This document shows positions 9,671-19,107 of a DNA stretch of 32,268 nt, piece by piece. Position numbers and translations under genes: made by a program. Below the pieces are notes generated by a model. It ran no database searches, was not told the origin of the DNA, and worked only from the letters and a program-made list of their open reading frames with translations. The DNA is from Aporhodopirellula sallentina SM41 (lineage in GTDB: Bacteria; Planctomycetota; Planctomycetia; Pirellulales; Pirellulaceae): the NCBI RefSeq assembly GCF_000346505.1, contig NZ_ANOH01000105.1, positions 1-32,268 on the forward strand. Reading direction: 5' to 3'. The first letter of the stretch is position 1; each line of letters opens with the position of its first letter.

Positions 9671-12600
9671 CTATTGCCGGCCCCGGTGGCAACTGCATCC
9701 GACCACGTTGCAGTATTCACTGACGCTGCCGACGTCGCCGTCACGTTGCCAGTAGAAGTCTGTTCGCGGTGCGTTGTCGCCATAGCGGTTCATTCGGTCG
9801 GCTTTGTAAACGTTGCCTCCGGCGATCACGAGATCGATCTTTTCGCTGTGACGAATGTTCTTGGTCGGATCGGCTTTTTTGCGAAAGACAATAAGGTCAG
9901 CGAGTTTGCCTTTTTCGATCGACCCAAGGTCATTGTCGAGTCCCAGGTATTTCGCTCCATAAATTGTTCCGCACGTGAGGGCTTGCATGGGGGTCATGCC
10001 GCCTTGGACAAAGCTCCACATTTCCCAGTGGGTGCAGATCCCAGGCAATTGTCCGTGTCCGCCGGTTTGCACCAGGCCGCCTTGGTTGACCACGTCGCGT
10101 GCGATCTCGGCAACACGTTTGTGGTTGTAGTCGTCTTCGGATGCCTTCTCACGACGACGTGATCTTGGGTTGAGGATTTGTGGAGGAATGAATGTCTGCA
10201 GGCGGGTGTGCAGCCACAAGTCATCGAGTTGGTACCAATAACGTTCGCCTGACAATCCGCCATAGGCGACGCTGAGAGTGGGCGTGTATCCGACGGCGGT
10301 ATTTCGCCAAAGATCCATCACATCGTCATAGGCTGTTTGGACCGGCAGGGTGTGTTCGATTCCGGTGTGTCCGTCGACAATCATGGTCATGTTGTGCATG
10401 AACGTGCTGCCGCCTTCGGGGACAACCATCATGTTGAGTTCTCTCGCGGCAGCCACAACCTGTTGGCGTTGATCACGTCGGGGTTGGTTGTAACTCTTGA
10501 CGGTGAACGCACCGACGGCTTTCATCCGGCGGAGATGAAAACGAGCGTCGTCGAGTGAGTCGATCTCGGCCTTGTTCGCACCGGTAGCGCCATAGAGGAT
10601 TTTGCCAGTCGAGAACGTTCGCGGCGATGTGATCATGCCGGCCTTGGCCAGTTCGCTGGCCGCAAAGATGCTGTGTGTGTCGTTGCTCGGGTCGTGGATC
10701 GTCGTGACGCCGAAAGCGAGGCGTGCGTAATCCAGCCAATTGTGTTGCGGAGTGATGCCGAACGTGGCCTGAGCGCCGTGTGCGTGGGTGTCGATCAATC
10801 CTGGCATCACGATCTGTCCACGAATGTCGGTCGTGACATAACCGTCGGGAATTTTGACTTTGTCCCGAGCCCCGATTTTCACGATTCGGTCGCGATCGAT
10901 CAGGATAACACCGTCGTCGATCACGCCTTTCGGCCCCATTGTGAGAATGCGTCCTCCGACCAACGCCCGCCGCGTATCGGGTTTGGCAGTGGGATGCGTG
11001 AAACCGATCGGAAGGTGGGTTGTCAGGCTTGACTTGGTCGACGGCGTTTCTTCCCCCTCGTTGTCGATTGCGTCTTTGTCATTGGTTTTTTCGTCATTGG
11101 TATCCGCGGTGGTTTTCTGAACCGTTTGGGGCTGCATCGCTGCCGCGACGTCGCACGTGTACAGGTTCGGCCCGAGACTCCAGTGCAACCGTTTGCCATC
11201 TCCTGAAAAATGGATGAACTCACCCGCGTCTTCGCTGACTTTCACCGTCGGGATCCCTTTGGCGTTGGGACCGACGTGGATGGGTGTCGGTGAATGAACG
11301 AACGGGGCGATGTGAACGTGGAACCGTTCGATGAGGGCAATGTTTTTGCCATCGGGTGATATCGCAAAATCGGTTGCCCAATCGCTTTGGTAGTGTTCAC
11401 GCACGTCGTTGCCGTGAAGGTCGATCGAAGCGAGCGTGACGTTGTCCGAATCCTTGTTCGCGTTTTTGCGAATCAGAAAAACACGATCACCGTCCGAGTT
11501 GAAGAAGGGGCGGGTTCCGTTCTCGGTCAGCAGTTCAGGTTCGCCGTCTTTCGTTGTGGTGCGATAGATCCCAGGGTTTCGCGACCAAAGCGCTGATCGA
11601 ATATGACCCCCGCCTCGTTTTTCATAGACGATCTGTTCTCCATCGGCAGAGAACGACGGATGCATGTAGTGACCGGGTTGGTTGGAAACAATCCATCCTT
11701 CGCCACGTTGGGGATCGGCCGATGTGATGCGGATGGTTCCCAGAGTGCGATCGTTCCATGTTGTGTAGACGACGTAGCGTCCGTCTTTTGAGAACGATGG
11801 TGAAAACTCGAAATGGTCGGTTTGGTCGGTGAGTCGGACAGGTTTTCCGTCGGGGAGTGTTTTGACATAGAGATGGCCGAGTGCTTGATAGACAACTCGG
11901 GATCCGTCGGGTGAGACCCGGACGTCTTGAAGCATTTTGACGTCAAATTCATCTTCGCCGACCGGTACGTTGTGCCGGACCGGTTTGCGGATCTCGCGGT
12001 GATCGCGAATGCGAAACGGGATGACTTTGGCGTCACCGGATTCGATATCGATTCGGCGGATTTTTCCTTTGGCCCAAATAACAATCGACTTGCCGTCGGG
12101 CATCCAGTCGAAGCCCGAGTACACGCCGTGAATCGCCCAGGCCTCCTGCATGTCTCGTTCGAGTTGATCGTAAACCAGGCGGATTCTGCCGGACTCGATA
12201 TCAAAGAGATGCAGCCCGGTTTTGACACCAACGCGGCGAACAAACGCGACCGTCTTTCCATCGGGAGAAGGCGTTGGTCGACAGGCGCCGCCGGGACCTC
12301 GGATCAACGTTTCGGTGTCGCCGCCGATGATGTCGAGGCGTTTGACCGCGTAGATTCCTTTGTGGGAGTCTTTGTCGTATTCGAAGTCCTTGCCGGGCGT
12401 GACGTCTTGGCTGTAGTACAGATAGCGGCCGTCGGGGGAGTAGACGGGTTCGTTGACATCTTTCTGGTCGCTCGTACGTTTCGTCAACGCGGTACCCGAC
12501 GCCGCGTTCATCGCGATCGCGTTGCGGTGGTAGCGATGGCATTCTCCGGCACCGAGCGAACGGCGGCTCGAGAAGTGTTTCCTAGCGACGAGGTATTGGC

Positions 12601-13177
12601 CGTCCGGTGACCATGCCGGGCTGCTGAGCAGACGATAGGTTTCGTTGGTGACCTGCGTTACCGTTTCGCCGTCGGCCGACATGATCCAAATGTTATCGCC
12701 TGCCTTTTTACTTTTGCCGGTACGGTCGCTGGTAAAGGCGATCTCTGTTCCGTCGGGGCTGAACCGAGGTTGCATCTCCCAAGACACGGACTGCGTCAAA
12801 TTCACGGGAAGACGTTTGCCGGTGGCTTCGGTTCCGTCGGCCCCTTCGATCGGCATCGAATAGAGATCGCCGAGCAGATCGAAGACGATGGTTTGCCCGT
12901 CAGGACTTACATCGAGATTGATCCAAGTTCCCGAGTCACAATCAATGGGTTGTCGTTGGGTGGGGCCTGGGGGTGATTCGATGTCCCACACGCCGCCCGC
13001 TTCGTCGGATTCCTTGTCGGAGGTCTTATCGTTCGCACCGGATGCTTTGTCGATGACTTCGGCGGCTTCGGACGACTCAGCGGTTCGTTCGAAGCCGGAA
13101 CTCGTCGTGACCCAAAATCCGAAAAGGGTCACAAACACGAAAAGAGGACGAAGGTGGTTGAAGACCGTAGATAGCAT
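9671..13177 (-). CDS. TolB-like (PD40) propeller fused to amidohydrolase, exported
   Basis: I chose ATG 13177 (1168 aa) because a signal-like segment follows at once ('PLFVFVTLFGFWV', residues 11-23); the frame runs 20 codons further upstream without signal features. Residues about 85-690 are a series of WD40-like/PD40 blades marked by repeated 'SPDGxxI/VxF' strands, as in TolB. From about 735 ('RALVGGRILTMGPKGV') begins an amidohydrolase barrel: metal motif H-x-H in 'GLIDTHAHGAQ' near residue 795, 'VKSYNQPRRDQR', 'GHTGIEHTLP', 'QTGGHGQLPG' and the closing 'GSIEKGKLADLIVF'. The family likely hydrolyses cyclic amides or peptides, but the substrate is unknown. The extreme C-terminus is cysteine-rich (C-N-V-V-G-C-S-C). 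No partner gene is translationally coupled. Confidence 0.9.
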   Translation of the reverse strand: MLSTVFNHLRPLFVFVTLFGFWVTTSSGFERTAESSEAAEVIDKASGANDKTSDKESDEAGGVWDIESPPGPTQRQPIDCDSGTWINLDVSPDGQTIVFDLLGDLYSMPIEGADGTEATGKRLPVNLTQSVSWEMQPRFSPDGTEIAFTSDRTGKSKKAGDNIWIMSADGETVTQVTNETYRLLSSPAWSPDGQYLVARKHFSSRRSLGAGECHRYHRNAIAMNAASGTALTKRTSDQKDVNEPVYSPDGRYLYYSQDVTPGKDFEYDKDSHKGIYAVKRLDIIGGDTETLIRGPGGACRPTPSPDGKTVAFVRRVGVKTGLHLFDIESGRIRLVYDQLERDMQEAWAIHGVYSGFDWMPDGKSIVIWAKGKIRRIDIESGDAKVIPFRIRDHREIRKPVRHNVPVGEDEFDVKMLQDVRVSPDGSRVVYQALGHLYVKTLPDGKPVRLTDQTDHFEFSPSFSKDGRYVVYTTWNDRTLGTIRITSADPQRGEGWIVSNQPGHYMHPSFSADGEQIVYEKRGGGHIRSALWSRNPGIYRTTTKDGEPELLTENGTRPFFNSDGDRVFLIRKNANKDSDNVTLASIDLHGNDVREHYQSDWATDFAISPDGKNIALIERFHVHIAPFVHSPTPIHVGPNAKGIPTVKVSEDAGEFIHFSGDGKRLHWSLGPNLYTCDVAAAMQPQTVQKTTADTNDEKTNDKDAIDNEGEETPSTKSSLTTHLPIGFTHPTAKPDTRRALVGGRILTMGPKGVIDDGVILIDRDRIVKIGARDKVKIPDGYVTTDIRGQIVMPGLIDTHAHGAQATFGITPQHNWLDYARLAFGVTTIHDPSNDTHSIFAASELAKAGMITSPRTFSTGKILYGATGANKAEIDSLDDARFHLRRMKAVGAFTVKSYNQPRRDQRQQVVAAARELNMMVVPEGGSTFMHNMTMIVDGHTGIEHTLPVQTAYDDVMDLWRNTAVGYTPTLSVAYGGLSGERYWYQLDDLWLHTRLQTFIPPQILNPRSRRREKASEDDYNHKRVAEIARDVVNQGGLVQTGGHGQLPGICTHWEMWSFVQGGMTPMQALTCGTIYGAKYLGLDNDLGSIEKGKLADLIVFRKKADPTKNIRHSEKIDLVIAGGNVYKADRMNRYGDNAPRTDFYWQRDGDVGSVSEYCNVVGCSCHRGRQ

Positions 13178-13328
13178 CAATTTCGGCTCGTCGATCGTTG
13201 GTAGGCAGTATGGCGGGACGGTGAGGCTGGATAGCACCCGTTAGCGTTACCAAAAGGAAACGGTCTCGCCGCTGTCGCGGGGATCAACGCAGTCGATTCA
13301 TGGACCCTTCGTGAACGCTCGCCACATT

Positions 13329-14273
13329 CTACTCGACGAGTTCTCGAAGGCTCATCTTCATTGTCATTTCTGTCTTCATCTTTTGATCTTGACCGGCAAC
13401 ATTGATTGACATATTGGCGACCGTGTTCACGGACACTTTCGAGTTGGTTGGGAAAATCGAACCCGCCACAACGGTGGTTGTTCCCGAGCCGGTGGAGTTG
13501 AGTGAATCGAGATTGAGTTTGGTTCCTGCAGGAAGCATCGGATTTTCGATTTGTTGCGCATCGGCGCCTTGGTCGAGTGCGATTGACATTTCAAACCCGT
13601 CTTCGGTCATGTCCGTGATGGTGTGCGTGGATGTCTGTGTGAGTGTCATGCCGTTGGCGACGAGACGTTGCACGACTTTCCACTGCGCCCCTTTGCCGAT
13701 GGCTTCTTCCGGGACCGGTGAACTCAAACGGTTCATCGCGTCTTTCATGCCTTCGAGCATCTTTTTGAGTTGAGGGGCGAGTCCTTCAGGGATGTTCAGA
13801 TTGCCTTCTCGGGTGAGTCCCCGGTTGCTGACCACTCCTTGGCCGGTGGCTCCGATCATGGGGGCAAGCATCTGTTCCATGGTTGCCGCGATTGGCGAAG
13901 GATTGTTCGGATCATCGACAACCTTCATGTCGGTGTATTCGAACTGGAATGAGATATCGCCGTTGGCAGAAACGTCGGTCACTTCGGTTTCGATAGTCAT
14001 TTTCTGAGGCGGGATCGTCTGCGAGGGCATCGCGGTGCCGCCCAGCGAAACTTTCTGCTGCATGTCGATGATCATTTCTGCGGCTTGCTTCGCGCCGACT
14101 TCAGGTGTGAAGCGGACTACCCTTCGAGGTTCGCTGCCCGGTTCGACGAGTTCGACTGAGATCTTCGGCGGTTCGGTGACTTCCTCGGATCGAGCGGTTG
14201 AGGTGACGGATTGCTGAACCAGAACGCAAAACGCGATGAGAAAGCAGCGGTAACGTAGCGTCGTCGAGTTCAT
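13329..14273 (-). CDS. Exported DUF6263-like protein
   Basis: A start at ATG 14273 gives 314 residues with a signal peptide ('CFLIAFCVLVQQSVTSTARSEE', cleavage probably near residue 28-30); the longer frame upstream lacks signal features. The mature protein is rich in beta-strand patterns alternating with methionines ('KMTIETEVTDVSANGDISFQFEYTDM', 'MKTEMTMKMSL') and resembles DUF6263 proteins, common in planctomycetes and of unknown function. I see no catalytic motif. It lies between comEC (160 bases upstream of its ATG) and the amidohydrolase (151 bases downstream), all on the minus strand, but the gaps suggest separate transcription units. The DUF6263 name is my best guess; an exported beta-rich protein is the safe statement. 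Confidence 0.72.
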   Translation of the reverse strand: MNSTTLRYRCFLIAFCVLVQQSVTSTARSEEVTEPPKISVELVEPGSEPRRVVRFTPEVGAKQAAEMIIDMQQKVSLGGTAMPSQTIPPQKMTIETEVTDVSANGDISFQFEYTDMKVVDDPNNPSPIAATMEQMLAPMIGATGQGVVSNRGLTREGNLNIPEGLAPQLKKMLEGMKDAMNRLSSPVPEEAIGKGAQWKVVQRLVANGMTLTQTSTHTITDMTEDGFEMSIALDQGADAQQIENPMLPAGTKLNLDSLNSTGSGTTTVVAGSIFPTNSKVSVNTVANMSINVAGQDQKMKTEMTMKMSLRELVE

Positions 14274-14433
14274 CGAAGGTCTCAAAGTTTGGGGGCAGTG
14301 GGGCTGACGAACGGTGTCATGCCGATCTGAATATATCAATACTCACCACGTCCCGTGTCGCTCGTCGGGCGATTTCACCAGGCATTTTGACGCCAACTAT
14401 CGCCAAGGAGGCCGTTTTCCGGCCGAGTGCCTG

Positions 14434-17103
14434 TTACCACGGGGAGCCGGCCCAGGCCCTGATTTCCAGATCGCCGTTTGCGGAAATTCGCACCCGGACC
14501 GCTCCTTCTTTCGATGTAACATGGACGCCACCGCCTGCCGCCGAGAGCATCTCGGTTACGGCGACTTTGGCTGCACGTTTGCCTCCGCTGACCACGGTCT
14601 CTCGAGGACGCGCCCACTGCAAAACCGCGTCGGCGTCCATGTGAAGACTGCCGTGGTGAGGTGCCATCATCACGCCTCCCGGTGGAGGCCTGGGGGTCGA
14701 TGTCAGCACTGCGGTTCCAGGCGGTTCGAGATCCCCAGGAAGCAACAAGCACCGCTTTCCACAATCGATCCGCAGCACCAAAGAGTTGGCATTGTCGTTG
14801 GCATCCAACCTTTGTCGCGGAGGGTGCAAAACTTCGACGTCTGCAAACCAACCATGCCCACCGCCGAGTCCTTCGATGTTATCGAGTGAAAGATCACGGT
14901 TGATTTCGTAGATCGGAATGTCGTGCTCACGAATGACTTCCCGAACGTGAGCGAGTGTTGCGCCTTCTCCGTCGAGCATTTCGGGAGGTATGACGATACA
15001 TCCGATCTGAAACCGACGGGCCAGTCCCGGGAGTGCGTTGAAGTGATCCGCGTCGGCGTGCGAGATCACAACGCCAGCGATCTTGGTGACACCCGTCGAC
15101 CAAAGGACATCGTCAATCTTTCGGCTGCTGCGGTTGAGATTTCCCATCCAACCGCAGTCGTACAGCCAAACGTCGTTTCGGTTCGGACGCAGCACCGTGG
15201 CGGTGCCATGTCCCACATCGACGAAGGTCGCTTCGTAAGTGCCGGCGGGAAGTGGGCTCGGTGTGGTTGCCGTCCACCACGCTGCAATGAACCAAACCAA
15301 TGACCATGCGGAGATGAGGTATGTCCGCCGTCCGATCGGATAACACACGATGATTGCGAGCAGGACGAGATAGTACGCACAGACGAGTCCCCATGAAGGG
15401 CTCGGCAGCCACACATGGCCCGCCGGCATCGAGGTTGCTACTTCGATAACGGATTGCATCGCGACGAGAATCTTCGAACAGATCCATCCGGGAATGATCG
15501 CGATCGGTGTGAACGTCCACCCGGCGATCACCGTTGCCACTCCCGCCGACAACGCAAAGGCCATCATCGGCGAAAGCACCACGTTGACGAACACGCTGAC
15601 GGGAGACACAACATGGAATTGTTGCCAAACAATCGGCAGGGTGATCACGGAGACACAACCGCTGTACCAAAGAGCCGTCGCAATCGATTGAGTCGCCACC
15701 GTGGCGTACCGTCGCCATCGACCGTAGGACTTTCTCGCGAGTTCGTCAAAGTTGTCCTCGACCGCGACGGATTGGCTCGCCGCAGTGAGACCACGTCCGC
15801 GAGGCCTGCCGCATGAAAGGAGCGTGGCAACGGCGAGAAAAGACAACTGCATTCCGACGCCAAAGATCGCCGACGGCATCCACCACGCCAACAAGATTCC
15901 CGCGAGCGAGAGTGAGTTGATGGAATGGTTCGGCCTCGCCATCGCGGTCGAAAGCACGAGCGTGGCTAGCAAGATCGCCGCTCGCAATACGGGCGGTCGT
16001 CCGCCGGTGATGGCAACGTAAAACACCGTCACCGCGCCGAGGAACAGCAACTGCCCACGAAGCGGCAGACGCAGCAAACCGCCCGTGATTCTCGCCAAAA
16101 CTAGCAAAATCCCTAGGTGAAGACCACTGACGGAGAGCAAATGCGCCGTGCCGGTAACCAAGAGAGATTCCGACATGGACCGGTCGAGCAGGTCGCGTTG
16201 TCCGAGTAACAGTGCGAGTGCGAGTCCTCGCTGGTCGGGCGCGATTTGTTGCAAAATCGAATCGCGGGCCGACGCGGCGAGTTGCGCTACCACGCGTTGC
16301 CCCGACATCCAAACGCCGATCGAGTCTGCCGGTGGCGGAGATTCCGCGTCATCGTCGCTCGCGGTGAGTACGTCATCAGGACGATCGACATCAAACACGC
16401 AGTGCAGTTTGCTGCGTCTGGCCCACTCCCGGATGTCGCGCTCGCCGGGGTTGGTGGGAGATCGAAAGAGTGCGATTTGTCCAAACACTTTCACTCGGTC
16501 ACCGGGCAGCAAATCTGAGCAATCGCCATCGACTCGTACCATCGCTCTGCCCGTGAACGGAACTTGGTCGAACCGAATACGAATCGTTTCGATCGAGACT
16601 TGCAGGATGGTTTGGTAGCCGGATCGACCCATGCCGGCGGCCGCACCGAGGTTGCTGCCATCCGTGATCGCATCTTTTTGAAGGCGAGCCGGCCGGTCGA
16701 CGATCCCGACCATGATCATCGGTTGCGGTTGCTCGGTCAGGACGTTCAGCACGGTGGCTGAGCGGTAGCTCGCGATCGACATTGCGTGCCGAAGTGCGAA
16801 CGAGCTCATCACGACCAAGCAAAGACAAACAATCGCGATCCCCTTCGCGCGTCCCCGCGGCAGCCAGGCGGCGCCGGTCATGGCGACCACACAGAGCAGT
16901 AGCAGCGCGGTCCAGGCCGCCAGTGTGATCGAGGCAAAGCGATCGATGGCGATGCCGGCCCAAGCGAACGCGGCCAGCACGGTCATCGGTTGACGCCACG
17001 CAAGCGATTCGAAGGTCGCCCTGAGGTGCGTCGACTTAAGCTGCAACGCGCCGAATTGGCGAATCAGGGTGGCTGGAATCATCACAATCGTTACAAGCTG
17101 CAA
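14434..17103 (-). CDS. comEC: ComEC/Rec2-type DNA uptake channel protein
   Basis: An 889-residue inner-membrane protein. The N-terminus has membrane helices (about 40-110), then a DUF4131/OB-like domain ending in '[15 protein letters not shown]', where ComEC proteins have 'NPGxxDxxxY'. The Competence transmembrane domain starts near '[12 protein letters not shown]' and includes the signature '[12 protein letters not shown]' and '[11 protein letters not shown]'. The C-terminal metallo-beta-lactamase-like domain has '[12 protein letters not shown]', '[14 protein letters not shown]', 'LLLPGDLE' and 'APHHGS'. So both channel and nuclease-like domains are present and uninterrupted. ComEC carries single-stranded DNA across the cytoplasmic membrane during transformation. 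Start could be TTG 17103, ATG 17082 or an ATG near residue 40. No comEA or pilus genes are in the window. Confidence 0.93.
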   Translation of the reverse strand: MQLVTIVMIPATLIRQFGALQLKSTHLRATFESLAWRQPMTVLAAFAWAGIAIDRFASITLAAWTALLLLCVVAMTGAAWLPRGRAKGIAIVCLCLVVMSSFALRHAMSIASYRSATVLNVLTEQPQPMIMVGIVDRPARLQKDAITDGSNLGAAAGMGRSGYQTILQVSIETIRIRFDQVPFTGRAMVRVDGDCSDLLPGDRVKVFGQIALFRSPTNPGERDIREWARRSKLHCVFDVDRPDDVLTASDDDAESPPPADSIGVWMSGQRVVAQLAASARDSILQQIAPDQRGLALALLLGQRDLLDRSMSESLLVTGTAHLLSVSGLHLGILLVLARITGGLLRLPLRGQLLFLGAVTVFYVAITGGRPPVLRAAILLATLVLSTAMARPNHSINSLSLAGILLAWWMPSAIFGVGMQLSFLAVATLLSCGRPRGRGLTAASQSVAVEDNFDELARKSYGRWRRYATVATQSIATALWYSGCVSVITLPIVWQQFHVVSPVSVFVNVVLSPMMAFALSAGVATVIAGWTFTPIAIIPGWICSKILVAMQSVIEVATSMPAGHVWLPSPSWGLVCAYYLVLLAIIVCYPIGRRTYLISAWSLVWFIAAWWTATTPSPLPAGTYEATFVDVGHGTATVLRPNRNDVWLYDCGWMGNLNRSSRKIDDVLWSTGVTKIAGVVISHADADHFNALPGLARRFQIGCIVIPPEMLDGEGATLAHVREVIREHDIPIYEINRDLSLDNIEGLGGGHGWFADVEVLHPPRQRLDANDNANSLVLRIDCGKRCLLLPGDLEPPGTAVLTSTPRPPPGGVMMAPHHGSLHMDADAVLQWARPRETVVSGGKRAAKVAVTEMLSAAGGGVHVTSKEGAVRVRISANGDLEIRAWAGSPW

Positions 17104-17127
17104 GGTCGCAGGGCCGGTTTGCTTCTG

Positions 17128-17145
17128 TTACCGGTAAAGTTTACC
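17128..17145. promoter_or_regulatory. Overlapping palindromes between comEC and a divergent gene
   Basis: A 10-base palindrome, ttaccggtaa, overlaps a second inverted repeat ggtaaa-g-tttacc. The pair sits in the 147-base divergent spacer between comEC (start 17103) and the small gene starting at 17251, so it could be an operator. I see no convincing -35/-10 pair to anchor it, so function is speculative. Confidence 0.3.
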
Positions 17146-17250
17146 CATAAAGCGTCACGCGCACTGCCTTCGTGCTACCTATTGATGACCCAGAAGTTTC
17201 GATCCGTTTCATCAGACTTCTTTGTACCATCCATCGCACGAGGACCCGAA

Positions 17251-17658
17251 ATGTCAGTTTCCACCGCCGCCGTCAACAACAGTTCGATCTCCGCAGGCAG
17301 CGCAGCAGTCACGATCGATCGTCGACGAAAAGAACGTCGTGATGAGACGACGGCCGAGACTTCGGCAGCGGAATCGGGATCGCGTCGCAAGCAACAACGC
17401 CGACGTCACATTGATCCCACCACCTGCGAACGCGACTATTCCGATCAAGAAGTCGAGTTCATGAAGGCGATGGATGAGTACAAACAAAGCTCCGGTCGGA
17501 TGTTCCCGACCTGCAGCGAAGTGCTCGAAGTGGTCCGTTCGCTCGGCTACGTTCAACTGACCGACGAGCAATTCTCGCAGCTCGGACTCGACGAAGACGT
17601 CGTCGAAGAGGAAGCCGCGATGAGCGATGAGGAAGCCGACGAACTCGTCGAAGCCTAA
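17251..17658 (+). CDS. Conserved planctomycete small acidic-tailed protein, unknown function
   Basis: ATG 17251 gives 135 residues; the upstream open frame back to 16990 overlaps comEC and is not needed. The N-terminal half is basic and low complexity ('[12 protein letters not shown]', '[12 protein letters not shown]'). The central part '[33 protein letters not shown]' (about residues 70-102) reads as two helices of a compact domain, recurrent in planctomycete small proteins as far as I recognise it. The C-terminus is strongly acidic ([21 protein letters not shown]). No signal peptide or membrane segment is visible, so it is cytoplasmic; a nucleic-acid or protein-binding role is possible from the charge pattern but is only a guess. 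A hairpin follows 26 bases after the stop. Confidence 0.85.
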   Translation: MSVSTAAVNNSSISAGSAAVTIDRRRKERRDETTAETSAAESGSRRKQQRRRHIDPTTCERDYSDQEVEFMKAMDEYKQSSGRMFPTCSEVLEVVRSLGYVQLTDEQFSQLGLDEDVVEEEAAMSDEEADELVEA

Positions 17659-17684
17659 TCACGATTTCGAATCGTACAACGAAG

Positions 17685-17752
17685 CCATCCACCGATGGCG
17701 TTTGCCCCGGTCCTGGGTAGCGTGACAGGGACAGACGTCTCGCGGTGGATGG
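17685..17752 (+). terminator. Long-loop hairpin followed by T run
   Basis: A perfect 10-bp inverted repeat (ccatccaccg / cggtggatgg), extendable by G-U and A-U pairs, closes a 48-base GC-rich loop and is followed directly by TTTTT. It sits between the small acidic-protein gene and panB. A terminator of the first gene is most likely; the long loop could also fold into a further structure. Confidence 0.55.
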
Positions 17753-17840
17753 TTTTTCGGTAATGTGCCAGTGGGGTTTGAAAAACGCCTCTTACCGATG
17801 ACACTGATCGGGTCTCTCACCCCTTCGATCGAAGATCATC

Positions 17841-18647
17841 ATGGCGACTGAACAGAACCCACCTAAACGTGTCACCACACGGACTCTGCAAACGATGCGG
17901 GACCGTGACGAAGCGATCACGATGTTGACCGCGTACGACTACCCCACCGCCAAACTGCTCGATGAGGCGGGGGTCGACATGTTGTTGGTCGGCGATTCGT
18001 TGGCCATGGTGGTCCAGGGGCATGACACGACTCTGCCGGTCACGATGGATCAGATGATCTATCACGCCGAGATGGTCGGCCGGGCTGCCAAGCGTGCGAT
18101 GGTTGTCGTCGATCTGCCGTTCCCCGAAGGTCAGATCGAAATCACTCGCAGCATCGAAGCGAGTGCCCGTGTGTTGAAGGAAACACATTGTCACGCGGTC
18201 AAACTCGAGGGCGGTGCTGAACAGGCCGGGCGAATCGAGGCGATCGTGACCGCCGGTATTCCGGTGATGGCTCATGTGGGGTTGCGTCCGCAGAACATTC
18301 ATGTCGACGGTGGCTACCGTCTGCAACGGGATACCGAGAAACTCGTCGCTGACGCGAAGGCGGCTGAATCGGCGGGAGCGTTCGCGGTCCTGATCGAGTG
18401 CGTTCCGACCGAGGTTGCGGCGGCGATCACCGCTGCGGTGAAGGTTCCGACGATCGGCATCGGTGCCGGACGCGACGTGTCAGGGCAAGTTCTGGTGACC
18501 CATGATATCGTTGGGTTGACGTCAGGTTACACGCCCAAGTTCACGCGTCAGTTTGCCGATCTCGGAACAGCGTTGAAGGAAGCCGCCACCGGTTATTGCC
18601 AACAAGTCCGCGATGGCGGATTCCCAAGCGATCAGGAAAGTTTTTAA
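17841..18647 (+). CDS. panB: 3-methyl-2-oxobutanoate hydroxymethyltransferase (PanB)
   Basis: 268 residues, the normal length of PanB. It transfers a hydroxymethyl group from 5,10-methylenetetrahydrofolate to 3-methyl-2-oxobutanoate to make ketopantoate, the first committed step of pantothenate and CoA synthesis in the cytoplasm. The (beta/alpha)8 barrel is complete: 'MLTAYDYPTAKLLDEAG' (28-44), metal ligands D52 in 'VGDSLAMVVQGH' and D91 in 'VDLPF', substrate-binding K121 and E123 in 'AVKLEGG', 'MAHVGLRPQ' (143-151), catalytic E186 in 'LIECVP' and 'PTIGIGAG' (203-210). Ligand roles are taken from the E. coli family member. panC and panD are not adjacent. Start at ATG 17841 fits the family N-terminus. 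Confidence 0.97.
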   Translation: MATEQNPPKRVTTRTLQTMRDRDEAITMLTAYDYPTAKLLDEAGVDMLLVGDSLAMVVQGHDTTLPVTMDQMIYHAEMVGRAAKRAMVVVDLPFPEGQIEITRSIEASARVLKETHCHAVKLEGGAEQAGRIEAIVTAGIPVMAHVGLRPQNIHVDGGYRLQRDTEKLVADAKAAESAGAFAVLIECVPTEVAAAITAAVKVPTIGIGAGRDVSGQVLVTHDIVGLTSGYTPKFTRQFADLGTALKEAATGYCQQVRDGGFPSDQESF

Positions 18648-18784
18648 AGCGTTGTTGAAAACGAAGGTGCCGATGCCGCCAGATTTCGGTGGCCTGCATT
18701 CAGGCGAATCTTGGTACCGGTTTGTTGGTTTCATTGGAAACCTAGAGGTTAACGAGAGGGGATTCGCCCGACGCGTAACGTATT

Positions 18785-18988
18785 CGTTTAACGGCAATAC
18801 CGTTCAATGAAGCACCGGGTTGTGGCGTTTTCGTTTAACCGGTAGCCGTAGGCGACGCTTGACGGAACACAACCTACCCTTCGGGCACGGGTTAAACGAA
18901 AATTGAACGGTATTGCGTTTAACGGGCAGCCAAAGGCGACCTACTTGCCACTGCCCCGTCGCCTACGGCTACCGGTTAAACGAAAACG
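18785..18988. repeat. Nested inverted-repeat element (31-bp perfect arms)
   Basis: The arms 18826-18856 and 18958-18988 are perfect 31-bp reverse complements, each containing cgtttaaccggtagccgtag on one strand. A second, interleaved inverted repeat of 14 bp pairs 18795-18808 with 18902-18915 (caataccgttcaat). The octamer cgtttaac or its complement occurs five times (18785, 18832, 18891, 18916, 18975). No open frame explains this. It looks like a cluster of REP-like or MITE-like intergenic repeats; copies elsewhere in the genome cannot be seen from here. Confidence 0.85.
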
Positions 18989-19042
18989 GGTTGGCTCTTG
19001 ATTAAATCGACAAACCGGCAAGCGAGTGATAGTGTGTGATCC

Positions 19043-19059
19043 CTCGCTGGCGCAGCGGG
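19043..19059. repeat. Small GC-rich hairpin near ligase 3' end
   Basis: ctcgctg / cagcggg with loop gcg forms a 7-bp stem including one G-U pair. The string resembles short hairpins I associate with planctomycete intergenic regions. It lies about 50 bases downstream of the minus-strand ligase gene, with no T tract on that strand. Confidence 0.35.
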
Positions 19060-19107
19060 CTAGTAAATCAACAGCCTGTTACACGGAAAAGACGCTGACA
19101 TAAACAA

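Larger units (their letters stand above)
18648..19107. other. 460-base non-coding spacer, repeat-rich
   Basis: The gap between convergent panB and the PaaK-like ligase gene. It holds the nested inverted-repeat element (18785-18988) and a small GC-rich hairpin at 19043-19059 (7-bp stem, loop gcg). A 65-codon frame at 18613-18810 overlaps panB and the repeat and has no recognisable features, so I leave it out. The rest shows nothing I can assign. Confidence 0.7.

Noticed and set aside
9578-10162. 194-codon plus-strand frame within the amidohydrolase region
   Set aside because: It is antisense to a strongly supported gene and has no recognisable domain.
11927-12610. 227-codon plus-strand frame antisense to the propeller domain
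   Set aside because: It mirrors the codon bias of the real gene on the opposite strand; no domain seen.
16990-17250. Upstream extension of the small acidic protein
   Set aside because: It overlaps the comEC start on the other strand and shows no conserved sequence; ATG 17251 precedes the conserved part.
17775-17812. Possible sigma70-type promoter before panB (ttgaaa)
   Set aside because: No acceptable -10 at the right spacing.
18613-18810. 65-codon open frame starting inside panB
   Set aside because: It overlaps the panB end and runs into the repeat element, with no family signal or ribosome site.
18785-18988. CRISPR array
   Set aside because: The repeats are inverted and irregularly spaced, with no regular repeat-spacer pattern and no cas genes.
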